Shown: in pieces, positions 45,845-55,963 of the stretch
Numbering within the stretch: position 1 is the first letter of the stretch
Layout: the number at the start of each line of letters is the position of its first letter
DNA from: Caballeronia concitans
GTDB lineage: Bacteria; Pseudomonadota; Gammaproteobacteria; Burkholderiales; Burkholderiaceae
Assembly (NCBI RefSeq): GCF_001544615.1
Contig: NZ_FCNV02000005.1
Span: 124,001-188,000 of the forward strand
DNA: 64,000 nt
Direction of reading: 5' to 3'
Translations under genes and position numbers: made by a program
Notes under the pieces: model-generated
What the model saw: the letters and a program-made list of their open reading frames with translations, nothing else
Told to the model about the DNA's origin: nothing
The model's database searches: none

Positions 45845-46065
45845 GCTGAGCGCTGCGTGTAGACAAAACGCTCGATATTACAACAGTGGGCGAGGAAAAG
45901 GCGAAAGGCGGGGTGGAATTGCGTCTGTGTCGCTTCGAGGAGGCTCGCTGGCGGCATCGGTCGCTTGCGTTTTCAGAGACTTGCTGATCGATTGACGGAC
46001 GATTTACGCAGCGTTCTTGCGAACGGAATAAGCGCATTCGTTAGGACATTTAACGATGCGCTCGC

Positions 46066-46103
46066 AAAACAAAAATCCCGCGAGCCGCGAGGCCAACGGG
46101 ATT
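46066..46103 (-). terminator. Intrinsic terminator after tRNA-Asp
   Basis: On the minus strand the 7-bp arms (AATCCCG and CGGGATT) enclose a small inner GCC/GGC stem and are followed by TTTTTGTTTT. It ends the two-tRNA transcript before ppiD. Confidence 0.8.
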
Positions 46104-46115
46104 TCTGATTGATTC

Positions 46116-46192
46116 TGGCGGAGCGGACGGGACTCGAACCCGCGACCCCCGGCGTGACAGGCCGGTATTCTAACCGACTGAACTACCGCTCC
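46116..46192 (-). tRNA. tRNA-Asp (anticodon GTC)
   Basis: A 77-base cloverleaf with encoded CCA. The acceptor GGAGCGG pairs with CCGCTCC, the anticodon loop is CTGTCAC with GTC, and the T arm contains GGTTCGAGTCC. It lies 35 bases after tRNA-Val in the same transcript. Confidence 0.97.
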
Positions 46193-46227
46193 TGAACTGA
46201 CGCGCAGCGAAACGATGAATGGGAAAC

Positions 46228-46303
46228 TGGTGGGTGCTGAGAGGCTCGAACTCCCGACCTACGCCTTGTAAGGGCGCCGCTCTACCAACTGAGCTAAGCA
46301 CCC
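46228..46303 (-). tRNA. tRNA-Val (anticodon TAC)
   Basis: A 76-base cloverleaf with encoded CCA. The acceptor GGGTGCT pairs with AGCACCC, the D arm is TTAGCTCAGTTGGTAGAGC, the anticodon loop contains TAC, and the T arm has GAGTTCGAGCC. It is first in the Val-Asp pair. Confidence 0.97.
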
Positions 46304-46395
46304 GTTCCGCCATTCTTTCGGCTTGCGCCTGCTGCCTTCGCTTGCTGCTCTCGCTGACGGACTCGGTTAGAAGTTCCGTATCCAGCGAGTCAGCT

Positions 46396-46424
46396 AGTTT
46401 AGCGCATCGTTCAGCGCTTTGCCA
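46396..46424 (-). promoter_or_regulatory. Promoter of the tRNA-Val/tRNA-Asp unit
   Basis: On the minus strand TGGCAA, a 17-base spacer and TAAACT lie about 90 bases before tRNA-Val. It is the only good hexamer pair between the lon terminator and the tRNA genes. Confidence 0.5.
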
Positions 46425-46492
46425 GCGCGTCATGGGAATTTTTGCTGCCTTCGTAGCAAGCGAGCCGTCACGCGATTGCACATGCCCTTGAA

Positions 46493-46526
46493 ATAAAAAA
46501 ACCCGCGGACGATGCCGCGGGTTTTC
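46493..46526 (-). terminator. Intrinsic terminator of lon
   Basis: Arms ACCCGCGG and CCGCGGGT with a 6-base loop, then a run of T on the minus strand, about 50 bases past the lon stop. Confidence 0.85.
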
Positions 46527-46576
46527 ATCCCTGCTCTTTCCGCAACGCGGCGTTCAACCGCGCTGCCGACGATGCC

Positions 46577-49000
46577 TCAGTGCTTCACGACATCGCCCGA
46601 AGCGGGCTGGTCCTTCTGCGTTTCCGCAGCGACCGGCGTCGCCTTCGCTTCCTCTTCCGGCAGCGGCTCCGGCGAGCGCTCGAGCGCAAGCTCCAGCACA
46701 CGGTCGATCCACCGCACCGGCACGATCTCGATGGCGTTCTTCACGTTGTCGGGAATGTCGGCCAGATCCTTCGTGTTTTCCTCAGGGATCAGCACGAGCT
46801 TGATGCCGCCGCGATGCGCTGCCAGCAGCTTCTCCTTCAACCCGCCGATCGGCAGCACTTCGCCGCGCAGCGTGATTTCGCCCGTCATCGCGACATCCGC
46901 GCGGACCGGAATACCGGTCAGCACCGACACCAGCGCCGTGGTCATCGCGATACCGGCGGACGGACCGTCCTTCGGCGTCGCGCCTTCAGGCACGTGGATG
47001 TGAATGTCCTTCTTCTCGAACGACTCGTCCGTGATGCCGAGACGACGCGAACGCGAACGCACCACCGAGCGCGCCGCTTCGACGGATTCCTTCATCACGT
47101 CCCCGAGCGAACCGGTGCGGATCACGCCGCCCTTGCCGGGCATCACCGCCGCTTCGATCGTCAACAGATCGCCGCCGACTTCCGTCCACGCGAGACCCGT
47201 GACCTGACCGATCTGGTTCTCCTTCGCGGCCAGACCGAAGTCGTACTTGCGCACGCCGAGGAAGGTGTCGAGATTCGAGCCGTCGACCTTCACCGCGCCT
47301 TCGGCCTTCTTCAACAGCAGCATCTTCACGACCTTGCGGCAGATCTTCGACACTTCACGCTCGAGCGAACGCACGCCCGCTTCACGCGTATAGTAGCGAA
47401 TGATGTCGCGGATGGCTTGTTCCGTGACGTCGATCTCGCCTTCTTTCAGGCCGTTGTTGCGCTTCTGCTTCGGCAACAAATAACGCTGCGCGATGCTGAC
47501 CTTCTCGTCTTCCGTATAACCCGAGAGACGGATGACTTCCATCCGGTCGAGCAGCGGCGGCGGAATGTTCAGCGAGTTCGACGTCGCGACGAACATCACG
47601 TCCGACAGGTCGAAGTCCACTTCGATGTAATGGTCCGCGAACGTGTGGTTCTGTTCCGGATCGAGCACTTCGAGCAGCGCGGATGCCGGATCGCCACGGA
47701 AATCCATGCCCATCTTGTCGACTTCGTCGAGCAGGAAAAGCGGATTGCGTACGCCGACCTTGGCCAGGCTTTGCAGAATCTTGCCCGGCATGGAGCCGAT
47801 ATACGTGCGGCGGTGACCGCGAATTTCCGACTCGTCATGCACGCCGCCGAGCGCCATGCGCACGAACTTGCGGTTCGTCGCGCGCGCGATGGACTGCCCG
47901 AGCGACGTCTTGCCGACGCCCGGAGGCCCGACAAGGCACAGAATCGGCGCCTTCACCTTCTCGACGCGTTGCTGAACCGCGAGATATTCGAGAATGCGTT
48001 CCTTGACCTTTTCGAGACCGAAGTGGTCTTCGTCCAGCACGCGTTCCGCATTCGAGAGGTCGTTGTTGACCTTGCTCTTCTTGCGCCACGGCAAGCCGAT
48101 CAGCGTGTCGATGTAATTGCGCACGACGGTCGCTTCAGCGGACATCGGCGACATCAGCTTGAGCTTCTTCAGCTCGGCATCGGCCTTCTTCTTGGCTTCC
48201 TTGGGCATGCGCGCGGCGGTGATGCGCTTCTCGAGTTCTTCGAGATCCGCGCCCTCTTCGCCTTCGCCCAGTTCCTTCTGGATGGCCTTGACCTGCTCGT
48301 TCAGGTAGTACTCGCGCTGGCTCTTCTCCATCTGACGCTTCACGCGCCCACGGATGCGCTTCTCGACCTGGAGGATGTCGATTTCGGCTTCGAGCTGCGC
48401 GAGCAGATGCTCGAGACGCTCGATGACCGGGAACATCTCGAGGATGTGCTGCTTCTGATCGAGCTTGAGCGGCAGATGCGCGGCGATGGTGTCCGCCAGA
48501 CGACCCGCCTCGTCGATACCCGACAGCGACGTCAGGATCTCGGGCGGAATCTTCTTGTTGAGCTTCACGTACTGATCGAACTGCGAGACGATCGCGCGGC
48601 GCAGCGCTTCGGTTTCGGCGCTGTCGGCGTGGTCCGGTTCGAGCGGCATCACATCGCAGGAAAACTGCGTTTCCTGTTCTTCGATGGACAGCGTCTTCGC
48701 GCGCTGCAAGCCTTCGACGAGCACCTTGACCGTGCCGTCGGGCAGCTTCAGCATTTGCAGGATGTTGGCGACACATCCCACTTCGTACATGTCTTTTTCG
48801 GTTGGCTCATCCTTCGCCGCGGTTTTCTGGGCGACGAGCATGATGTGCTTGCCGCCTTCCATCGCGGCTTCGAGAGCCTTGATCGACTTGGGCCGCCCAA
48901 CGAAGAGCGGAATCACCATGTGCGGGAACACGACTACGTCGCGCAGCGGGAGCAGCGGCAGCGTGATGCGTTCCTGCGGGAGGAGTTGGGTTCCTGACAT
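46577..49000 (-). CDS. lon: ATP-dependent Lon protease
   Basis: Cytosolic AAA+ serine protease of 807 residues that removes misfolded and regulatory proteins. The N-terminal LAN substrate domain ([23 protein letters not shown]) and a coiled coil are followed by the AAA+ module with Walker [14 protein letters not shown] and Walker [12 protein letters not shown]. The protease domain has the catalytic Ser in [12 protein letters not shown] and Lys in [15 protein letters not shown]. Full length. A perfect terminator separates it from upstream clpX, so it has its own promoter in the gap of about 190 bases; a heat-shock type promoter is expected there but I could not identify it with confidence. Confidence 0.97.
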   Translation of the reverse strand: MSGTQLLPQERITLPLLPLRDVVVFPHMVIPLFVGRPKSIKALEAAMEGGKHIMLVAQKTAAKDEPTEKDMYEVGCVANILQMLKLPDGTVKVLVEGLQRAKTLSIEEQETQFSCDVMPLEPDHADSAETEALRRAIVSQFDQYVKLNKKIPPEILTSLSGIDEAGRLADTIAAHLPLKLDQKQHILEMFPVIERLEHLLAQLEAEIDILQVEKRIRGRVKRQMEKSQREYYLNEQVKAIQKELGEGEEGADLEELEKRITAARMPKEAKKKADAELKKLKLMSPMSAEATVVRNYIDTLIGLPWRKKSKVNNDLSNAERVLDEDHFGLEKVKERILEYLAVQQRVEKVKAPILCLVGPPGVGKTSLGQSIARATNRKFVRMALGGVHDESEIRGHRRTYIGSMPGKILQSLAKVGVRNPLFLLDEVDKMGMDFRGDPASALLEVLDPEQNHTFADHYIEVDFDLSDVMFVATSNSLNIPPPLLDRMEVIRLSGYTEDEKVSIAQRYLLPKQKRNNGLKEGEIDVTEQAIRDIIRYYTREAGVRSLEREVSKICRKVVKMLLLKKAEGAVKVDGSNLDTFLGVRKYDFGLAAKENQIGQVTGLAWTEVGGDLLTIEAAVMPGKGGVIRTGSLGDVMKESVEAARSVVRSRSRRLGITDESFEKKDIHIHVPEGATPKDGPSAGIAMTTALVSVLTGIPVRADVAMTGEITLRGEVLPIGGLKEKLLAAHRGGIKLVLIPEENTKDLADIPDNVKNAIEIVPVRWIDRVLELALERSPEPLPEEEAKATPVAAETQKDQPASGDVVKH

Positions 49001-49119
49001 TTCATTTCCCCATGAATGGAATCGGTTCGTTCGTAAGTAAGGCCGTTAAGAGCTATTGCAAGCCTTTATCGGAAGTGAAAAGTCGGTAGTCCAAGATCGT
49101 CAGCAAACGTCCACAAGAT

Positions 49120-49168
49120 AAACCGAAAAAATAAACAAAGGCCGTTCACGTCGCCATGAACGGCCTTT
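49120..49168 (-). terminator. Intrinsic terminator of clpX
   Basis: A 12-bp perfect stem (AAAGGCCGTTCA with TGAACGGCCTTT, 8-base loop) is followed on the minus strand by a T-rich tract (TGTTTATTTTTT). Confidence 0.9.
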
Positions 49169-49187
49169 CGCCGACACACAGCCCGAG

Positions 49188-50459
49188 TTAGTTCGACCCT
49201 GCTACTTTCGGCGCATCTTCGTAGATGAGCAACGGCTTGCCGTCGCCGTCGATGGTATTGTCATCGACGATCACCTTCGAAACGCCTTTCATTGTCGGCA
49301 GTTCGTACATAACGTCGAGCAACGCCTGTTCCAGAATCGAACGCAGCCCGCGCGCGCCGGTCTTGCGGCGAATCGCCTTCTGCGCGATGGCCTGCAACGC
49401 AGCCGGACGAATCTCCAGTTCCACGCGCTCCATGGCGAAGAGCTTGTGATACTGCTTCACCAGCGCGTTCTTCGGCTCGATCAGGATCTTGACGAGCGCG
49501 GCTTCGTCCAGTTTGCCGAGCGTCGCCACGACGGGCAGACGGCCGATCAGTTCCGGAATCAGGCCGAACTTGATCAGATCTTCCGGCTCGACTTCGCGCA
49601 GCACTTCGCCTGCGTCGCGGTCCTGCTTGCTCTTCACGCTCGCGCCGAACCCGATCCCGGTCTTCTCGGTGCGATCCGTGATGACCTTCTCGAGCCCGTC
49701 GAACGCGCCGCCGCAGACGAACAGGATGTTGGTCGTATCGACCTGGATGAAATCCTGGTTCGGATGCTTGCGACCGCCTTGCGGCGGCACCGACGCCATC
49801 GTGCCCTCGATCAGCTTCAGGAGCGCCTGCTGCACGCCCTCACCGGACACGTCGCGCGTGATCGACGGGTTGTCCGACTTGCGGCTGATCTTGTCGATTT
49901 CATCGATATAGACGATGCCGCGCTGCGCCTTGTCGACTTCGTAGTTGCAGTTCTGCAGCAGCTTCTGAATGATGTTCTCGACGTCTTCGCCGACATAACC
50001 CGCTTCGGTGAGCGTGGTCGCGTCCGCGATGACGAACGGCACGTTCAGCATGCGCGCGAGCGTCTGCGCGAGCAGCGTCTTGCCGGAGCCGGTCGGCCCG
50101 ATCAGCAGAATGTTGCTCTTCGACAGCTCGATGTCGTCCTTCTTGTCGAGATGCTTGAGCCGCTTGTAGTGGTTGTACACGGCCACCGCGAGAATCTTCT
50201 TCGCGCGTTCCTGGCCGATCACGTACTGATTCAGGATATCGCTGATTTCCTGCGGGCTCGGCAGGTCGGACTTGGTCAGCCCGGCCTCTTCCGCCGCGCC
50301 GGCCGCCTCATCGCGAATGATCTCGTTGCACAGGTCGATACATTCATCGCAGATGAATACCGACGGCCCAGCGATGAGTTTTTTCACCTCATGCTGGCTC
50401 TTTCCGCAAAACGAGCAATACAGCAGCTTTTCGCTGCTGGAACCTTTTTTGTCCGCCAT
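49188..50459 (-). CDS. clpX: ClpXP protease ATP-binding subunit ClpX
   Basis: AAA+ unfoldase of 423 residues. The N-terminal zinc-binding domain has CSFCGKSQ and CDECIDLC. The AAA+ module has Walker [14 protein letters not shown], Walker [12 protein letters not shown] and the pore loop GYVGEDV. The IGF loop that docks on ClpP is in [10 protein letters not shown]. The C-terminal helical domain with [11 protein letters not shown] completes it. It follows clpP by 170 bases on the same strand, with no strong terminator between, so clpP-clpX is probably one transcript. Confidence 0.97.
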   Translation of the reverse strand: MADKKGSSSEKLLYCSFCGKSQHEVKKLIAGPSVFICDECIDLCNEIIRDEAAGAAEEAGLTKSDLPSPQEISDILNQYVIGQERAKKILAVAVYNHYKRLKHLDKKDDIELSKSNILLIGPTGSGKTLLAQTLARMLNVPFVIADATTLTEAGYVGEDVENIIQKLLQNCNYEVDKAQRGIVYIDEIDKISRKSDNPSITRDVSGEGVQQALLKLIEGTMASVPPQGGRKHPNQDFIQVDTTNILFVCGGAFDGLEKVITDRTEKTGIGFGASVKSKQDRDAGEVLREVEPEDLIKFGLIPELIGRLPVVATLGKLDEAALVKILIEPKNALVKQYHKLFAMERVELEIRPAALQAIAQKAIRRKTGARGLRSILEQALLDVMYELPTMKGVSKVIVDDNTIDGDGKPLLIYEDAPKVAGSN

Positions 50460-50629
50460 AAAAGTGTAAGCCTCCGGACACTGTCATTACATGATACGCC
50501 CTTCGATCCGGCCACGCAGATTAGCCCGCGTGGCCCGGCCGAAGCACGTTTTGGCGTTGCGCCGCATGCGCCATCCGCATTTGACCGGCCCTGTTTCACA
50601 GGCCCGGTGCGGCGCCGCTCCGGACGCCT

Positions 50630-51283
50630 TCAGGGACGCTTGTGCAGCACCTGGTCGACGATGCCATAGGCTTGCGCGTCGTCGCCGGACATGAAGTTGT
50701 CGCGATCCGTGTCGCGCGCAATGCGCTCGACCGGCTGACCGGTGTGATGCGACAGCAACTGGTTGAGACGTTCCTTCAGGTACAGGATTTCCCGCGCCTG
50801 AATTTCGATATCCGACGCCTGGCCGCGCGCGCCGCCGAGCGGCTGGTGGATCATCACGCGGGCATTGGGCAGCGCGACGCGCTTGCCCTTCGCACCCGAC
50901 GCCAGCAGGAAAGCGCCCATGCTGGCAGCAAGTCCCATGCACAGCGTGGAGACATCCGGCTTCACGAACTGCATCGTGTCGTAGATGGCCATGCCGGCCG
51001 AAACCGAGCCGCCCGGGCTGTTGATGTACAGGCTGATGTCCTTGTCCGGATTCTCGCTTTCGAGGAACAGCAACTGCGCGACAACGAGATTCGCCGACTG
51101 GTCATTGACTTCGCCAACGAGGAACACCACGCGCTCCTTCAGGAGGCGGGAGTAGATGTCATAGGCACGCTCGCCGCGGCCGCTCGTTTCCACGACCATC
51201 GGAACGAGGCCGAGCGCCTGGGCTTCGAAGTCCCGCGGAGCATGGGACGCCAGCGTGTCGAGCAATTCAGCGCGAAAGGTCAT
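50630..51283 (-). CDS. clpP: ATP-dependent Clp protease proteolytic subunit ClpP
   Basis: Serine peptidase of 217 residues forming the tetradecameric chamber used by ClpX. The catalytic Ser is in [19 protein letters not shown], His in [11 protein letters not shown], and Asp in [10 protein letters not shown]. The upstream [32 protein letters not shown] is the usual N-terminal strand set, with a short processed propeptide likely. The start MTFRAELLD is used; 18 upstream codons are open but not supported. It is preceded by the tig terminator. Confidence 0.97.
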   Translation of the reverse strand: MTFRAELLDTLASHAPRDFEAQALGLVPMVVETSGRGERAYDIYSRLLKERVVFLVGEVNDQSANLVVAQLLFLESENPDKDISLYINSPGGSVSAGMAIYDTMQFVKPDVSTLCMGLAASMGAFLLASGAKGKRVALPNARVMIHQPLGGARGQASDIEIQAREILYLKERLNQLLSHHTGQPVERIARDTDRDNFMSGDDAQAYGIVDQVLHKRP

Positions 51284-51366
51284 GCAATTTCCTTGTTCGG
51301 AATAGGGGTACTGAACGACGAAGGAACAGCCATTCAAACGGCATGGGCAAGCTCAAACTTTAATGC

Positions 51367-51406
51367 AAAAAAGGCGTGCGGGCCGCCATCGACGACACCG
51401 CACGCC
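51367..51406 (-). terminator. Intrinsic terminator of tig
   Basis: Arms GGCGTGCGG and CCGCACGCC on the minus strand, then six T. It lies between tig and clpP, so ClpP needs its own promoter or read-through. Confidence 0.85.
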
Positions 51407-51421
51407 CCTCGGCCATTCGCG

Positions 51422-52768
51422 TCAGGCTTGCGCCGTTGCGCTGGCCAGTTCCTCGAAGCTGACTTCCTTGTCGGTCACCTTGGCCTTGCCGAGCACGAAT
51501 TCGACGACGTTGCTTTCCACGACGTACGCTTCCATTTCGGCGAGGCGCTGCTGGTTCGAATAATACCAGCGGACGACTTCCTTCGGGTCTTCGTAGCTTT
51601 TCGCGAATTCGTCGACTTCAGCGCGAATCTGCTCGGGCTTTGCCTGCAGTTCGTTGGCCTTCACCAGCTCGGCGAGAACGAGGCCCAGCTTCACGCGACG
51701 CTCGGCTTGCTCGGCGAACATTTCGGCCGGGATCGGGGCGTCGGCCGCGTTCGGCACGCCGCGCTGTTGCAGGTCCTGACGAGCCATGTCGACGAGACGC
51801 TGCTGGTCCTGCTCGACGAGCGCCTTCGGCACGTCCAGCTCGGAAATCTTCAGCAGCGCGTCCATCACCTGGTTCTTCACGATCTGCTGCGTGCGGCGCT
51901 TGGCTTCGCGCTCGAGGTTGTCCTTGATTTCGGCGCGCATCTTCGTGAGATCGCCGTCTTCGATACCGAGCGACTTCGCGAAATCGGCGTCGACTTCCGG
52001 CAGATGGGGCCATTCGATCTTTTTCACAGTGATCGTGAATTGCGCCGTCTTTCCGGCGACATCCTTGCCGTGATAGTCGTCCGGGAACTTGAGGTCGAAT
52101 TCGCGCGTTTCGCCGACCTTCAGGCCCGTCGCGGCTTGTTCGAATTCCGGCAGCATGCGGCCTTCGCCGAGCACGAACGCGAAGTCTTGTGCGCTGCCGC
52201 CTTCGAATTCGACGCCATCCAGCTTGCCGACGAAGTCCAGCGTGACGCGGTCGCCGTCCTTGGCTGCCGTGTCCGCGCCGCCGTCGCCGTGCTCGCCGCT
52301 TTCGCCGCGTGCGTGGAAATGGACGCGCTGCTTGCGCAGGATGTCCAGCGTGCGATCCACTTCCGCTTCGGAGATGGTCGTCACGGTGCGCTCGATTTCA
52401 GCGGTCGCTACATCGCCCAGCTTCACTTCCGGATAGATTTCGAAGGTCGCGTCGAAAGCGTAGGCGTCGGCCGCGGCTTCGGTCTTCGGGGCAAAGCTCG
52501 GCTGGCCCGCGACGCGCAGGTTTTCAGCGCGCGTGACATCGAAGAACTCCTTGCCGACCTTGTCGCTCAGCACTTCGGCCTCGACCTGGCCGCCGTACTG
52601 CTGCGTGACCATCTTGAGCGGCACCTTGCCCGGGCGGAAACCCGGCATGCGCACGTTCTTGGCCAACTGGCGGATGCGCGAATCCACTTCCTTCTGCACC
52701 GTGTCTTTCGGCAGGGAAATGGTCAGGCGGCGTTCGAGCTTGCCGAGGTTTTCAACTACGTTAGCCAT
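51422..52768 (-). CDS. tig: Trigger factor
   Basis: Ribosome-bound chaperone and PPIase of 448 residues. The N-terminal ribosome-docking domain contains the signature as [19 protein letters not shown]. The FKBP-type PPIase domain (about 160-260) includes [44 protein letters not shown]. The helical C-terminal domain follows. The zone [24 protein letters not shown] carries a His/Asp/Gly-rich insert just before the PPIase domain. It is first in the tig-clpP-clpX-lon series. Confidence 0.97.
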   Translation of the reverse strand: MANVVENLGKLERRLTISLPKDTVQKEVDSRIRQLAKNVRMPGFRPGKVPLKMVTQQYGGQVEAEVLSDKVGKEFFDVTRAENLRVAGQPSFAPKTEAAADAYAFDATFEIYPEVKLGDVATAEIERTVTTISEAEVDRTLDILRKQRVHFHARGESGEHGDGGADTAAKDGDRVTLDFVGKLDGVEFEGGSAQDFAFVLGEGRMLPEFEQAATGLKVGETREFDLKFPDDYHGKDVAGKTAQFTITVKKIEWPHLPEVDADFAKSLGIEDGDLTKMRAEIKDNLEREAKRRTQQIVKNQVMDALLKISELDVPKALVEQDQQRLVDMARQDLQQRGVPNAADAPIPAEMFAEQAERRVKLGLVLAELVKANELQAKPEQIRAEVDEFAKSYEDPKEVVRWYYSNQQRLAEMEAYVVESNVVEFVLGKAKVTDKEVSFEELASATAQA

Positions 52769-52953
52769 GGCTTCAATCGTCCTAGAGTAAATCGATGTTC
52801 GGTGTTCGGTTCTTCCGCGGTTCTAAAGGCGCGGGTCCGTTGGGGGCCGCTGGCGCTCCGCCGAGCGAAGCCCGATGTTCAGGAGAGCGCTGCAGCGCGC
52901 CTTCCGAAGAACGCCCGGACCGTCGCCGAGCGAGTCAGCCAACAGAGCCAGCC

Positions 52954-52962
52954 ATTCTAGCA
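52954..52962 (-). promoter_or_regulatory. Candidate extended -10 promoter of tig
   Basis: TGC followed by TAGAAT on the minus strand (TG-n-TAGAAT). No good -35 is seen 17 bases upstream. Confidence 0.4.
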
Positions 52963-53200
52963 AACAAATCAGACGGCCCTCGCTTTACAGGACGTGCATG
53001 CTGCGTTTCACGCCGTTTGCCCGCGATTTTGGCCGTTTTAGGGCCGGGTTTTGGCGTAAATCCGCGTTTTCGCGATGAACGCCGCGGACGCACAATTCCC
53101 GCTATCGAAGCGCGGCTATTTTGCCGCGCGCGGGGCGCTGATAAGCTGGACCGTTCAGCTTGATCGCGCAAGCCGCGTGCATTGCCTCGATGAATTGCCG

Positions 53201-53219
53201 GTATGCCGGAATGGCATAC
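53201..53219 (+). promoter_or_regulatory. Inverted-repeat operator candidate upstream of glycerate kinase
   Basis: GTATGCC-GGAAT-GGCATAC, perfect 7-base arms with 5-base centre, about 65 bases before the kinase start. The size and symmetry suit a GntR- or LysR-like regulator site. No regulator gene is adjacent. Confidence 0.4.
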
Positions 53220-53283
53220 ATGAGGCGTCGCCGCGGCTTTTCAACCATCGTTTTTCGTCCACTATCAGAACATTCGAGACACC

Positions 53284-54438
53284 ATGCCTAACGTCATGCC
53301 AGCCGCGCCCGCTCCCGTAGTCGTCATCGCTCCCGATTCGTTCAAGGGATCGCTCTCCGCCGAAGGTGTCGCGAATGCGATCGCGGAAGGCATCAGACGC
53401 GCGCGGCCGGACGCCGAAATCCGCATTCGCCCGATGGCCGATGGCGGCGAAGGCACCCTCGACGCGATGCTCGCCGCGGGCGGCGAACGGCGCCTCCTGA
53501 ATGTGCGCGGCGCGGGGTCGGCGCGTCGCGACGCCGCGACGGGCCTGCTCGCCGACGGCAGCGCGATCATCGAAACGGCGGAAGTGGTCGGCATCACCGA
53601 TCCAGACGGTATGGCCGTGCCGGTCACCGAACGCAGCACGCTCGGCATGGGCGAAGCGATCCGCGCGCTGCTCGATTCGGGCGCGCGGCGCTTTTTCGTC
53701 GCGCTCGGCGGCAGCAGTACGAACGATGGCGGCGCGGGCCTGCTCGTCGGCCTCGGACTCAAGCTCTTCGACGCGGACGGACAGGAGCTTGCGCCGGTGC
53801 CGTCGTCGCTCCCGAAGATCGAGCGGATCGACGCTTCGGGGCTGGATCCGCGCCTGAAAGAAGTGGAATTCGTCGGCATGTCCGATGTCGATAATCCGCT
53901 CAACGGCGAGCACGGCGCGACGGCCATTTTCGGGCCGCAAAAAGGCGTGACGCCCGAACAGATCGAGGTCATCGACGCCGCCCTCGCCCACTTCGCGGAT
54001 CGGCTCGAACCGGCGATGGGCGTCGCCAAGCGAAACGAACCGGGCGCGGGCGCGGCGGGCGGCCTCGGCTTCGCGCTGCACATGCTCGGCGCGCGGTTCG
54101 AAACGGGCGCGGAAGTGGTGGCGCGCGAGATCGGTCTAGACGCTGCGCTCGAAGGCGGGAACTGGATGATCACGGGTGAAGGACGCTCCGATGTGCAGAC
54201 GCTTCACGGCAAGGCGCCGTTCATCGCCTGCAAGCATGCACGCGCGGCGGGCGTGCCGGCGTCGCTGCTCTCCGGCGCGGTGGATGCGGCCGCGCTGCCG
54301 CGTCTGTCCGAATATTTCAGCGGATGCTTCTCGCCCGCGCCGGGTCCCATTTCGCTCGATGTCGCCATCCGCGACGCCGCGCGGCTGCTCGCGAACGAAG
54401 CGGAACAGCTCACGCGGCTGCGGTTCGGGACGGTCTAA
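53284..54438 (+). CDS. Glycerate kinase (type II, GarK/GlxK family)
   Basis: Phosphorylates D-glycerate, usually to 2-phosphoglycerate, linking glyoxylate or sugar-acid breakdown to glycolysis; 384 residues. Typical segments: VVIAPDSFKGSLSAEGVANAIAEGIRR, RIRPMADGGEGTLDAML, FFVALGGSSTNDGGAGLLVGLGLKLFD, AKRNEPGAGAAGGLGFALHMLGARF and WMITGEGRSDVQTLHGKAPF. Full length. It stands alone without hydroxypyruvate or tartronate semialdehyde enzymes nearby. It ends 28 bases before the convergent PepSY gene. Confidence 0.94.
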   Translation: MPNVMPAAPAPVVVIAPDSFKGSLSAEGVANAIAEGIRRARPDAEIRIRPMADGGEGTLDAMLAAGGERRLLNVRGAGSARRDAATGLLADGSAIIETAEVVGITDPDGMAVPVTERSTLGMGEAIRALLDSGARRFFVALGGSSTNDGGAGLLVGLGLKLFDADGQELAPVPSSLPKIERIDASGLDPRLKEVEFVGMSDVDNPLNGEHGATAIFGPQKGVTPEQIEVIDAALAHFADRLEPAMGVAKRNEPGAGAAGGLGFALHMLGARFETGAEVVAREIGLDAALEGGNWMITGEGRSDVQTLHGKAPFIACKHARAAGVPASLLSGAVDAAALPRLSEYFSGCFSPAPGPISLDVAIRDAARLLANEAEQLTRLRFGTV

Positions 54439-54466
54439 GCGGCTTGGTGGGCGCGTGCGCGGTGCT

Positions 54467-55924
54467 TCAGGCCTGCGCCTGCGCGCCCGACTGCCTTCCG
54501 AACGTGATCCGATCCAGACACCACACCGCGAGCATCGTCATGCCCATCAGCGGAAAAGCGATGCCGACGAGCGCCAGCCCGCTGCGCCAGGCGCGCATCG
54601 GCGGGCGCTTTGCCGGACGCGACGGCGCGCCGAGCTTGCGCGAGGGGCGGCGCTTGAGCCACATCACGAAGCCCGTCACGGATAGCGCCGCCAGCCCGAG
54701 CGAGATCGCGGAACAGACGATCTGATTCGCCATTCCGAAGTAGCGTCCCATGTGCAGCGACGTGCCATACGAGATGGCTTGCGCCACCGCGCCGTAGCTC
54801 CCGTACGAGATGTCCGAGAGCACGCGGCCGCTGTACTGGTCGATATGCAGCGTGCGCTCGTCGCGCGGATCGGCGGGGAAAGAGGACACCGTGTACACGC
54901 CCGTCGGCGATGCCGGCAGCGCGATGCCGTAGTCATCGGCGACACCTTGCTTCGCCGCGAGCGCGACGACGTCATCGAGCGATACGCGCGACGCCGCCGC
55001 GCTGTCCGCGCTACTCGGCACGGCGGTCGCGCCCACGGCCCACGGCGTTTGATGCAGCGGCAAGTCGTCCAACTTCATCGCCGGATCGTTCCCGTGCATT
55101 GCGTGCATCGCGTGTTCGCCGCCTTCTTGCGATGCGTTGCCCGGCGCGGTCGAATGCACATGCGCCTCGCCCCACGCGCCTTTCGGATATCCGAGCGATG
55201 CCGTCGTCGCGAGCGCCTTGAACTGCTTGCCCCACGATCCCGACCACGGCAGTCCGCTCAGCACGAAAAACAGCGCGCCGATGGCTAGCCATGCGCCGCC
55301 CACCGCGTGCAGGTCGCGCCACCACGCGCGCCCTTTCAACGACACACGCGGCAGCCACACCCCGCTCGCGCGCCGGTTCTTCCCGCCCCACGGCCACCAC
55401 AGCGCGATGCCCGTGCCGATCATCACGAGCGTCCAGCATCCGGCGAGTTCCATGAGCAGTTCGCCGGTCTTGCCGAGCATCAGCCCGCGATGCAGATTGC
55501 GAATCTGCTTCATCAACCGATGCTCGACGCTCAGCGTCCCGAGCACGGTCCCGTCGTAGGGATTGATGTAGACGCTCTCGCTCTCGCCGGATCGCAGGCG
55601 GAACACGAATTCGGCGCTGCGCGTGCGGTCGGTTTCGATCTGCGCGAGCGTCGGCTTTGCATCGCGCGGCTCGGCGGCGATCGCCTTCGCGAGCAGCGCG
55701 TCCTGCGAAAGACGCGGGCCGTGCGTATCGGCGACGATCATGCGATCGCGATACAGCATCGGCTCGATCTGCGGCTGGAAGCAGTACAGCGTGCCGGTGA
55801 TCGCCAGCACGATCAGAAGCGGCATCACGAAGAGCCCGGCGTAGAAATGCCAGCGCCAGAGCGTGCGGCGTTCGGCGATCACGTCGCCATCCGGCGATGC
55901 GGGCGTGGATTGAGGTGCGTACAT
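54467..55924 (-). CDS. PepSY-associated membrane protein with His/Met-rich loop
   Basis: Inner-membrane protein of 485 residues. Membrane spans are at about 26-48, 158-177, 207-226, 400-425 and 445-470. PepSY-like domains lie in the periplasmic loops (PYDGTVLGTLSVEHRLMKQIRNLHRGLMLG and IDQYSGRVLSDISYG). A loop at about 255-291 is rich in His and Met (HVH, HAMHAMH, DPAM, H291), suggesting metal binding. Such proteins often sit beside TonB receptors for iron or copper and may act as ferric or cupric reductases, which is inferred. It is last in the operon with the receptor 39 bases upstream. Confidence 0.88.
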   Translation of the reverse strand: MYAPQSTPASPDGDVIAERRTLWRWHFYAGLFVMPLLIVLAITGTLYCFQPQIEPMLYRDRMIVADTHGPRLSQDALLAKAIAAEPRDAKPTLAQIETDRTRSAEFVFRLRSGESESVYINPYDGTVLGTLSVEHRLMKQIRNLHRGLMLGKTGELLMELAGCWTLVMIGTGIALWWPWGGKNRRASGVWLPRVSLKGRAWWRDLHAVGGAWLAIGALFFVLSGLPWSGSWGKQFKALATTASLGYPKGAWGEAHVHSTAPGNASQEGGEHAMHAMHGNDPAMKLDDLPLHQTPWAVGATAVPSSADSAAASRVSLDDVVALAAKQGVADDYGIALPASPTGVYTVSSFPADPRDERTLHIDQYSGRVLSDISYGSYGAVAQAISYGTSLHMGRYFGMANQIVCSAISLGLAALSVTGFVMWLKRRPSRKLGAPSRPAKRPPMRAWRSGLALVGIAFPLMGMTMLAVWCLDRITFGRQSGAQAQA

Positions 55925-55963
55925 GGCGTGTCCTGTCGAAAGTGAATGGAGAACCGCCCGGCA

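Larger units (their letters stand above)
52769..53283. other. 515-base divergent gap between tig and glycerate kinase
   Basis: No gene is supported; the short frames are run-ons. It contains a probable tig promoter at about 52954-52962 (minus strand, TGCTAGAAT, extended -10), giving a tig leader of about 180 bases, and an inverted repeat upstream of the kinase gene. Confidence 0.55.

Noticed and set aside
49001-49187. Sigma-32 heat-shock promoter upstream of lon
   Set aside because: Expected from biology, but I could not find a -35/-10 pair close enough to the sigma-32 consensus to report.
43946-52960. Long plus-strand frames opposite ppiD, lon, clpX and clpP-tig
   Set aside because: All are antisense to firmly identified genes and show no family motifs.
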